Assembly (NCBI GenBank): GCA_024224995.1
Contig: JAAENB010000167.1
Coordinates: 1-31,941 of the forward strand
Direction: 5' to 3'
DNA: 31,941 bases
DNA from: a bacterium
GTDB lineage: Bacteria > Spirochaetota > UBA4802 > UBA5550
The notes under the pieces are model-generated. The model did not search any database, was not told where the DNA came from, and saw only the letters and a program-made list of their open reading frames with translations. Shown piece by piece: positions 25,825 to 31,941 of this stretch. A program made the position numbers and the translations under genes. Each line of letters starts with the position of its first letter. Position 1 is the first letter of the stretch.

Positions 25825-26189
25825 TATTTTAGGATCCTTTTTATTCTTTTGGCTTTTTGATATTTAATATGAATAGATTACAACACTTGTATAGAATTAT
25901 TAACAGACTATACATATTATTAGTGAAACTTTATAAAAAAAACCTGACTGGATAGAGTCTTATATAAATATTAGAGAAAGAACAAAGTTACAGCAAATGA
26001 TAGTGCATTTTAACCAAATTTTAATCAATCTTAAGCCAAAATCGATTAAAACAATAAAAAATCAAGCACTTTTCAAAAAGTTTCATCACATTAACAATTT
26101 TCTTGACACAAGCCTTATTCTAACAGTTTCATGTACTTTTTATATAATTATTCTCAAATTAAGAATTTAATAATTCAGGATGTCAATTA
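25825..26189. other. Divergent AT-rich promoter region
   Basis: This 365-bp non-coding spacer separates two divergent gene blocks. For the minus block there is a weak TTGCTG (25996-25991) and TAATAT (25973-25968) pair, 17 bp apart. The plus-strand promoter is listed separately. Several A/T tracts suggest curved DNA. No strong hairpin, RNA gene or ORF is seen. Confidence 0.6.
26103..26148 (+). promoter_or_regulatory. Promoter(s) of the heptose-type operon
   Basis: Two overlapping choices exist: CTAACA (26120-26125) with a perfect TATAAT (26143-26148) at 17 bp, or a perfect TTGACA (26103-26108) with TTTCAT (26127-26132) at 18 bp. Either would start transcription shortly before ATG 26190. Confidence 0.5.
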
Positions 26190-27182
26190 ATGAAACAACA
26201 AAGAGCAATAGTAACAGGCGGATGCGGCTTTATCGGCTCACATTTAACAGATCTTCTCCTAAAAAAAGACTTCGAAGTCACTGTAATAGACAACATGACA
26301 ACAGGACGGCGAATAAATCTCGACCATCAAAAAGATAATAAAAATTTAAAAATCATGGAAACAGATATCAGGGATTATGAGTCTCTTGATCCCTTATTTA
26401 AAGATATTGATTATGTTTTTCATCTCGCGGCACTGGCCGATATTGTTCCTTCAATTGAAAACCCGGTATCATATCATCAATCCAATACCGACGGCACGGT
26501 CAATGTTCTAATGGCAGCCCGGAAATATAACATAAAACGTTTTGTTTACGCGGCATCTTCATCCTGTTATGGAATACCGGATAATTACCCAACAAAGGAA
26601 ACAGATGAGATGCGGCCGCAGTATCCATACGCGCTTACCAAATATATTGGAGAGCAATATGCAATGCACTGGGGGCAGGTTTACAAACTCCCGGTTATTT
26701 CATTAAGGCTCTTTAATGTATACGGACCACGGTCCAGAACATCGGGTACCTATGGCGCGGTATTTGGCGTCTTTTTAAAGCAAAAACTTGCCAATAAACC
26801 ATTTACCATTGTAGGCGACGGAACACAAACAAGAGACTTCACCTTCGTAACTGATGTTGCAAACGCATTTTACACAGCAGCTTCATCTGATGTATCGCAA
26901 GAGATTATGAATGTTGGAAGCAATGGCACGTATAGTGTCAATTTATTAGCGGATCTATTGGGCGGAGAGAAAGTGTATATACCAAAACGGCCGGGAGAGC
27001 CGGACTGTACCCATGCTGATGTTTCCAAAATAAAAAAATTAATAAACTGGGAGGCATCGGTATCATTTGAACAGGGCGCGCGGCATGTTCTGGACAATAT
27101 TGATTACTGGAAAGACGCGCCGTTGTGGGATCCGAATTCAATAGCCAAAGCCACAGAGACCTGGTTTAAATATCTCTCATAA
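26190..27182 (+). CDS. NAD-dependent nucleotide-sugar epimerase/dehydratase
   Basis: A 330-aa extended SDR close to the UDP-sugar 4-epimerase (GalE/WbpP) branch. It shows TGGCGFIGSHLTDLLL (NAD site), IDNMTTGRR, FHLAALADIVPS, the catalytic Ser/Thr region AASSSCYGIPD, YPYALTKYIGEQY (Tyr-X3-Lys) and RLFNVYGPRSRTSGTYGAV, then KRPGEPDCTHADVSKIKKLI. The C-terminal WKDAPLWDPNSI tail is distinctive. AGGAT precedes ATG 26190. Its stop is one base before the gmhB-like start, so it leads a tight operon. It may epimerise the sugar unit that accompanies the heptose; the substrate is unknown. The UDP-glucuronate made by Ugd is one possible substrate. Confidence 0.85.
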   Translation: MKQQRAIVTGGCGFIGSHLTDLLLKKDFEVTVIDNMTTGRRINLDHQKDNKNLKIMETDIRDYESLDPLFKDIDYVFHLAALADIVPSIENPVSYHQSNTDGTVNVLMAARKYNIKRFVYAASSSCYGIPDNYPTKETDEMRPQYPYALTKYIGEQYAMHWGQVYKLPVISLRLFNVYGPRSRTSGTYGAVFGVFLKQKLANKPFTIVGDGTQTRDFTFVTDVANAFYTAASSDVSQEIMNVGSNGTYSVNLLADLLGGEKVYIPKRPGEPDCTHADVSKIKKLINWEASVSFEQGARHVLDNIDYWKDAPLWDPNSIAKATETWFKYLS

Positions 27183-27183
27183 A

Positions 27184-27756
27184 ATGAATAAAGCAATTTT
27201 TTTTGACAAAGACGGTGTTATAAATATCGACAGGGGTGTTGAGCAAAACCTGAATTCTCTCGAATTATTTCCGGAATCAGGCAGCACTATTGCTTATTTA
27301 AAAAATATTGGGTATGAAATTTTTGTTATCACAAACCAGCCTGTTGTAGCAAGGGGAATGATCACTGAGGACGAATTAATAAAAAAATTTGATTTATTGG
27401 AAAAAATGCTGCTTGAACAGAACAAAGACGCGAAGATAAAAAAAATTTATTATTGTCCTCATCACCCAAACGCAAACCTCAAAGAGTACAGAGCCAATTG
27501 TGATTGCAGAAAACCCAAACCGGGAATGATCCTCACAGCTTCCCGCGCCTATGATATAGATCTCAGCAAAAGCTATATGATTGGAGACAGAATGTCGGAT
27601 ATAATTGCCGGTCATCTGGCGGGCTGCAAAACAGTTCATTGTTTAACAGGAATGCATACCGAAAAAATGATTGAGAGCAATCTCCAAATTGATAAAAAAA
27701 TCGAGCCTCACTATACGATTGAAGATATATCAGGTTTAATGGATATAATAAAATGA
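27184..27756 (+). CDS. gmhB: D-glycero-D-manno-heptose 1,7-bisphosphate phosphatase-like (GmhB, HAD)
   Basis: A 190-aa HAD phosphatase that should remove the C7 phosphate of heptose 1,7-bisphosphate. Motif I is FFDKDGVIN (nucleophile Asp and acid/base Asp), motif II is VITNQPVVARG, and the zinc loop CPHHPN...CDCRKPKPG carries the Cys/His ligands typical of GmhB. Motif IV is YMIGDRMSDIIAG. The length matches GmhB (about 180-190). ATG 27184 is one base after the epimerase stop, and its own stop overlaps the next start (ATGA at 27753-27756), so translation is coupled. Histidinol-phosphate phosphatases share the fold, but no histidine genes are near and the downstream genes point to heptose. Confidence 0.87.
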   Translation: MNKAIFFDKDGVINIDRGVEQNLNSLELFPESGSTIAYLKNIGYEIFVITNQPVVARGMITEDELIKKFDLLEKMLLEQNKDAKIKKIYYCPHHPNANLKEYRANCDCRKPKPGMILTASRAYDIDLSKSYMIGDRMSDIIAGHLAGCKTVHCLTGMHTEKMIESNLQIDKKIEPHYTIEDISGLMDIIK

Positions 27757-28481
27757 ATACAGCAATGATCCTTTGTGCAGGTTTTGGCACACGAATGAAG
27801 GACTATACAAAAGAGACTCCAAAGGTTATGCTTCCAATTGACGGAAAGCCGATCCTTGAATATACAATCAATCACCTGGCAAAACTGGGTATCAATAATA
27901 TTATTATCAATCTGCATTATTTTCCGGATCAAATAACATCATATTTTTCAGACGGCAAAAAATTTGGAGTAAATATAACATATAGTTACGAAGAAGAACC
28001 GCTTGGAACAGCAGGAGCCATAAAAAAGGTTGAAAAGTCCCTGACGGGGGAAGACGATTTTTTATTGCTGTATGGAGATATTGTCTGTAATCAGGATTAC
28101 TATAAATTGTATGAGTTTCACCGGACAAATCCGGGAGCAATTGCCACTATTATTCTTCATGAAAGGAATAAATCGAACAGCATAGTGGAAATGGATATAA
28201 ACAATAAAATAACACGTTTTATTGAAAGGCCGGATTATGAAGTTACCGACAAGAAGCAGAATTGGGTAAATTCCGGTTTATACTGCCTTAACAGGAAAAT
28301 TCTGGACATTATTCCCGAAAACCGGTTTTATGACTTCCCACGGAATATTTTTACGAAAATTTACTCTGAAGGATCTTTATTTGGATATCCTCTGAATGGT
28401 TACCGATGCGCGATTGACTCTCCTGAACGATATTCAAAAGTGCAGAATGATTTTAGCAAAGAACAAATTTTCCCAATTTAA
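27753..28481 (+). CDS. Sugar-1-phosphate nucleotidyltransferase (HddC-like)
   Basis: A 242-aa cytoplasmic enzyme that transfers an NMP to a sugar 1-phosphate. The N-terminus MILCAGFGTRMKDYTKETPK followed by VMLPIDGKPILEY is the signature loop. Further landmarks are EEEPLGTAGAIKKV, LLLYGDIVCNQD (metal Asp), FIERP and VNSGLYCLN. Its size and sequence suit the guanylyltransferases that act on mannose- or D-glycero-D-manno-heptose 1-phosphate (HddC). The gmhB-like gene upstream and the kinase fusion downstream favour heptose, giving GDP-heptose. Glucose- or mannose-1-phosphate cannot be excluded by sequence alone. ATG 27753 overlaps the preceding stop. Confidence 0.8.
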   Translation: MNTAMILCAGFGTRMKDYTKETPKVMLPIDGKPILEYTINHLAKLGINNIIINLHYFPDQITSYFSDGKKFGVNITYSYEEEPLGTAGAIKKVEKSLTGEDDFLLLYGDIVCNQDYYKLYEFHRTNPGAIATIILHERNKSNSIVEMDINNKITRFIERPDYEVTDKKQNWVNSGLYCLNRKILDIIPENRFYDFPRNIFTKIYSEGSLFGYPLNGYRCAIDSPERYSKVQNDFSKEQIFPI

Positions 28482-28504
28482 TAAAATAAGGTATATATAA
28501 TACA

Positions 28505-30037
28505 ATGGAAAAAGAAATACAAAAAAAAATATTACTGATGGACGATCTCCTTGAAGTAACGAATAAATTAAAAGAAGAAAAAAAAGTAATAGTCCAGAGT
28601 CATGGAGTATTTGATTTAATTCACCCCGGAATAATAAAACACCTCAATTCAGCAAAATCCCAGGGTGATATTCTTGTGGTTACGATTATTAAGGATCAGC
28701 ATGTAAGAAGGGGCCCGGGAAGACCTGTTTTTCCCGAGAAAATGAGAGCTGAAAATGTCGCGTCTCTCGCCTATGTTGATTATGTATGTATTGTTGATGA
28801 TGACAATCCGTTTAAGTGCATAAAAACAATTCAACCGGATATATTCGCCAAAGGCCAGGATCACATTGAGCGCAACCAGGAACTTCACGTAAAGATTTTT
28901 GAACAGGAAAGGGATCTATATTTCGGAAAGAGTGAAATATTTGAAACCGGCGGGTTTACCTTTAGCGGCACTGAAATAATCAATAAATTTTTAAACCTTT
29001 TTCCGCCGGAAACCAAATCATTCCTGGATAAATTTTCAGCAAAGTATGATATCGACGATATCAATGAAAACCTGAACAAGCTTAAGGATTTGAAAATTTT
29101 ATTAATTGGTGATGGAATTATTGATGAATATCACTATTGCGATTCAATGAGCAAATCGGCCAAAACGCCTATCGTTGTTCACAAATATAATTCACATGAA
29201 GTATTCGCGGGCGGCGCGTTTGCAATAGCAAATCATGTTTCTGAAATATGCAATAACGTTCACCTGGTTTCTTTACTGGGAAGCGAAGATTCAAGAGAAG
29301 GATTTGTTACGGGGGCATTAAACCCAAAGGTCAAATCAAAGTTTTTCTACCGGCATGACGGGCCAACAGTAATAAAGAAAAGGTATATCAACCAATATCT
29401 CAATCAAAAGCTTTTTGAAGTAAATTATCTAAACAATAGCTACATCGATGAATCTATTGAAAATGAAATAATCAGTTATTTAAAGAAAGAAATACCCCAA
29501 TATGACCTTGTTTTGGTAGCCGATTTCGGGCACAACCTGATATCCAAAAATATAATCAAGGTAATTGAATCTACAGCAAAAAAATATGCCGTTAACACAC
29601 AGACAAATGCCGCGAATTCCGGCTTTAATATGATTACAAGATATAACAAACCTGCCTTTGTTTGTCTTGATGAGCAGGAAGTACGATGGGCTTCCCAGGA
29701 TCGATATTCAAAAATTGAGGACATTGCGCATACCATTTCCCGGGAAATTAATTGTGATAACTTTATTGTAACCCTCGGGAAAAACGGGGCCTACGGCATT
29801 TCAAGCAACGGCGAGACCAGTAAAGTACCGATTTTATCGACCAAGGTACTGGATACGGTAGGAGCGGGAGACGCGTTCTTTTCATATACGGCACCGTGTA
29901 TTGCCATGAATATGCCCATTGATTTTGTTACGTTTTTGGGTAATGCCGTTGGCGCGTTAGCTGTTCAAATAATAGGCAACAAAAAACCGGTTGAGAAATA
30001 CGAACTTATTGAATTTATAAACGCGATTTTAAAATAA
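28505..30037 (+). CDS. Nucleotidyltransferase-PfkB kinase fusion (reverse of HldE order)
   Basis: A 510-aa bifunctional-looking protein. Residues of about 27-165 form a cytidylyltransferase-type domain (QSHGVFDLIHPGIIKHLNSA, then ILVVTIIKDQHVRRGPGRP and FSGTEIINK). Residues of about 197-510 form a PfkB/ribokinase domain (LLIGDGIIDEY, VFAGGAFAIANHVS, and DTVGAGDAFFSY with the catalytic Asp). In classical HldE the kinase comes first and the transferase second; here they are swapped. The usual HxGH of the transferase reads HPGI (His40, Ile43), so one of the two catalytic histidines is missing. The kinase half could supply heptose 7-phosphate 1-kinase activity in this operon. The transferase half may be impaired or altered. 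The start at ATG 28505 is 23 nt after the upstream stop. Confidence 0.8.
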   Translation: MEKEIQKKILLMDDLLEVTNKLKEEKKVIVQSHGVFDLIHPGIIKHLNSAKSQGDILVVTIIKDQHVRRGPGRPVFPEKMRAENVASLAYVDYVCIVDDDNPFKCIKTIQPDIFAKGQDHIERNQELHVKIFEQERDLYFGKSEIFETGGFTFSGTEIINKFLNLFPPETKSFLDKFSAKYDIDDINENLNKLKDLKILLIGDGIIDEYHYCDSMSKSAKTPIVVHKYNSHEVFAGGAFAIANHVSEICNNVHLVSLLGSEDSREGFVTGALNPKVKSKFFYRHDGPTVIKKRYINQYLNQKLFEVNYLNNSYIDESIENEIISYLKKEIPQYDLVLVADFGHNLISKNIIKVIESTAKKYAVNTQTNAANSGFNMITRYNKPAFVCLDEQEVRWASQDRYSKIEDIAHTISREINCDNFIVTLGKNGAYGISSNGETSKVPILSTKVLDTVGAGDAFFSYTAPCIAMNMPIDFVTFLGNAVGALAVQIIGNKKPVEKYELIEFINAILK

Positions 30038-30057
30038 AACACTATTAAGAAATTATC

Positions 30058-31164
30058 ATGGAAAAAGTTGATATTATAATCATTGGCGCCGGGGTTGTGG
30101 GGCTTGCTATTGCATCAAAAATAAGCGATACCCATAAAAACGTAGCTCTTCTGGAAAAAAACCGCGCGTTTGGACAGGAAATCAGCAGTAGAAACAGTGA
30201 AGTAATTCATGCAGGCATTTATTACAAAAAAGGGACCTTAAAATCCCGACTCTGCATTGAGGGAAACCCTCTTTTATATGAACTATGCAGTCAACATAAT
30301 ATCCCTCACAGAAAAACAGGCAAACTTATAGTCGCAGCAACAGACGACGAAGAAAAAGAATTAATTAACATCTACAATCATGCGACATCTTGCGGCGCTC
30401 CTGATCTGTCAATGATCACCAAAGAAGAAGTGCAAAAAAAAGAGCCGCTTATTAATGCCCGGGCAGCCATCTCATCCGGATCAACAGGTATCGTAGACAG
30501 TCATGCTTTAATGAGCTATTTTGAAAAAAACGCGAAAGACAATAATTGCATGATAGCATACGATAATTCAGTAACCGCCATAGACAAAGTGAAGGGAGGC
30601 TTTATACTAACCGTTAATAATGACTATAAAATTTTTTCCAGGGTTGTTATTAATAGTGCGGGATTATATTCGGATAAAATCGCGAAAATGACGGGAATTG
30701 ATATAGAAGCTCAAGGATACAAGCTGTATCCATGCAAAGGGGAGTATTATTGCCACACCCAAAAATTGGATATCAACACCCTGATCTACCCAATTCCGGT
30801 AAAACGAAATATTGGTCTTGGCGTTCATATCACCATTGATATGGACAATCGGATAAAATTCGGACCAAATACATATTATGTAAATGAAATTGACTATAAA
30901 ATAGATGACTCCCGTCATGAAGAGTTTTTTAATGCAGCGAAAAAACTTCTCCCTTTTATAGAATATGACGATATTGCCCCTGATATGGCAGGAATCAGGC
31001 CTAAATTACAGGGTCCCGACGATGATCCAAGAGATTTTGTAATAAAACACGAAAACGATATTGACTTAACTGGTTTAATCAATTTGGTCGGTATTGAATC
31101 CCCCGGTTTGACATCTTCTATTGCAATAGCAGAATATGTAAGCAATTTGGTTGAAATAATATAA
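30058..31164 (+). CDS. FAD-dependent oxidoreductase, LhgO / L-2-hydroxyglutarate oxidase type
   Basis: A 368-aa flavoprotein of the DAO family. The FAD motif is IIIIGAGVVGLAIASKI, and the family signature SSRNSEVIHAGIYYKKGTLK follows at about residues 42-61. Other family features are HRKTGKLIVA, STGIVDSHALMSYF, NSAGLYSDKIA and the C-terminal LVGIESPGLTSSIAIAEYV. LhgO oxidises L-2-hydroxyglutarate and feeds electrons to quinones. Here the gene is 20 bp after the kinase fusion in a sugar operon, so it may act on a hydroxy-acid or polyol part of a nucleotide sugar instead; that is inference. No membrane helix is visible. Confidence 0.85.
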   Translation: MEKVDIIIIGAGVVGLAIASKISDTHKNVALLEKNRAFGQEISSRNSEVIHAGIYYKKGTLKSRLCIEGNPLLYELCSQHNIPHRKTGKLIVAATDDEEKELINIYNHATSCGAPDLSMITKEEVQKKEPLINARAAISSGSTGIVDSHALMSYFEKNAKDNNCMIAYDNSVTAIDKVKGGFILTVNNDYKIFSRVVINSAGLYSDKIAKMTGIDIEAQGYKLYPCKGEYYCHTQKLDINTLIYPIPVKRNIGLGVHITIDMDNRIKFGPNTYYVNEIDYKIDDSRHEEFFNAAKKLLPFIEYDDIAPDMAGIRPKLQGPDDDPRDFVIKHENDIDLTGLINLVGIESPGLTSSIAIAEYVSNLVEII

Positions 31165-31240
31165 AATTACAAGTTTTTTTGTTGAAATTAGCAAGTTCAA
31201 GCTTCAGAGTTGCCTGAATATCTATGACTATGAATTCTTA

Positions 31241-31270
31241 TTGACATTTAATGGTCATATTTAATAGATG
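31241..31270 (+). promoter_or_regulatory. Possible promoter for the terminal SDR gene
   Basis: A perfect TTGACA at 31241-31246 is followed after 18 bp by the weak TAGATG (31265-31270). The 133-bp gap after the oxidoreductase gene makes a separate promoter plausible. Confidence 0.35.
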
Positions 31271-31297
31271 ATTTATTTTTTTGAAGGATTATAATAT

Positions 31298-31941
31298 ATG
31301 AAAAAGTTTAAGAATGTACTAGTTATTGGCGGTGGTGGATATGTTGGAGCAGTTTTAGTTCCAAAACTGCTAAAAGAGGGTTATAATGTAAAAGTTTATG
31401 ACCTTTTTATCTACACAAAAGAGGTCTTTAGTGATGTTATAAATAACCCTGCATTAACGCTTGTTGAGGGTGATGTGAGAAATATTGACCTTTTAAGTAA
31501 AGAAATGGAAGGTATAGATGCCATTATCCATCTTGCATGTATATCCAATGATCCCAGTTATGAATTGGACCCTGATTTAGGAAGGTCAATTAACTATGAT
31601 TGTTTTGAACCATGTATGAAAAGCGCGAAAGAGAAAGGCGTTAAAAGATTTATATACGCTTCAAGCTCAAGTGTTTATGGAATTAAAGAAGAAGAGAATG
31701 TCACCGAAGATCTTCCGCTTGAACCATTAACTGATTACTCTAAGTTCAAAGCTCTCTGTGAAGAGGTTGTGTTTAAACAGGCTACGGATGATTTTGTCTG
31801 CCTTGTTCTGAGACCAGCTACTGTATGCGGATATTCTCCAAGACAGAGAATGGATTTAGCAGTAAATATATTAACCAATCATGCTGTAAATAATAGAAAA
31901 ATCAAGGTTTTTGGGGGATCCCAAAAAAGACCGAATATTCA
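31298..31941 (+). CDS. NAD-dependent epimerase/dehydratase (SDR), 5' part
   Basis: The frame opens at ATG 31298 (AAGGA 10 nt upstream) and runs off the right edge, giving about 214 residues. It shows the Rossmann start LVIGGGGYVGAVLVPKLLKE, VEGDVRNIDLL, IIHLACISNDPSYELDPDLG, the catalytic serine region YASSSSVYG, and YSKFKALCEEVV with Tyr-X3-Lys, then LRPATVCGYSPRQRMDLAVN. These place it among extended SDRs acting on nucleotide sugars, distinct from GalE, Gmd, Fcl and Rmd in this window. It probably modifies the heptose or another activated sugar made by this block. The substrate is not predictable, and the C-terminal substrate-binding half lies outside the window. Confidence 0.88.
   Translation, partial: MKKFKNVLVIGGGGYVGAVLVPKLLKEGYNVKVYDLFIYTKEVFSDVINNPALTLVEGDVRNIDLLSKEMEGIDAIIHLACISNDPSYELDPDLGRSINYDCFEPCMKSAKEKGVKRFIYASSSSVYGIKEEENVTEDLPLEPLTDYSKFKALCEEVVFKQATDDFVCLVLRPATVCGYSPRQRMDLAVNILTNHAVNNRKIKVFGGSQKRPNI

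Overview
The window looks like chromosome from a diderm (Gram-negative-type) bacterium of moderate to low GC. The two SpoIIE-type phosphatases with seven-helix membrane sensors, the lipoprotein and the mixed gene set would fit a spirochaete, but that placement is inference and no marker gene fixes the phylum. No rRNA, tRNA, CRISPR array, insertion sequence or prophage was found.

Layout. (1) 1-224: the 3' end of a Pro/Glu-rich gene made of 42-bp tandem repeats. (2) 340-4679 (+): two tandem, overlapping 724-residue paralogues (exported jellyroll-like domain, 7TM region, coiled coil, SpoIIE/PP2C phosphatase). (3) 4722-8581 (-): a lipoprotein with a phage-tail-collar-like domain, a TetR regulator, guaA and purE. 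(4) 8672-13089: a GT2 and two GT4 glycosyltransferases and galE. (5) 13090-13690: a 600-bp divergent intergenic region holding a ~480-bp element bounded by 14-bp inverted repeats and packed with hairpins. (6) 13691-15022 (+): UDP-glucose 6-dehydrogenase with a TTG start. (7) 15043-25824 (-): a long colinear block of GtrA/GT-C fusion, YbhN-type flippase-like protein, second large polytopic protein, SAM methyltransferase, GDP-6-deoxy-D-mannose reductase, GDP-mannose 4,6-dehydratase, GDP-L-fucose synthase and a GlcD-type FAD oxidase. (8) 26190 to the right edge (+): an NAD-dependent epimerase, a GmhB-type phosphatase, an HddC-type nucleotidyltransferase, a fused nucleotidyltransferase-PfkB kinase in the reverse of HldE order, an LhgO-type FAD oxidoreductase, and an SDR gene cut by the window end.

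How the genes work together. From about 8.7 kb onward this is a surface-polysaccharide locus. It encodes routes to UDP-galactose/UDP-glucose, UDP-glucuronate, GDP-L-fucose and GDP-D-rhamnose, and probably a nucleotide-activated heptose. Cytoplasmic transferases (GT2, GT4) would assemble a glycan, and the membrane trio at 20.6-25.8 kb looks like a lipid-linked-sugar flipping and periplasmic transfer module. No heptose isomerase (GmhA), Wzx/Wzy or ABC exporter is visible, so the locus probably continues to the right.

The most unusual items are the reversed kinase/nucleotidyltransferase fusion with an altered HxGH motif (HPGI), sitting next to an LhgO-like oxidase; the GtrA/GT-C fusion; the inverted-repeat-bounded structured element between galE and ugd; and the collar-domain lipoprotein with two 21-bp-phased direct repeats upstream of a strong promoter.
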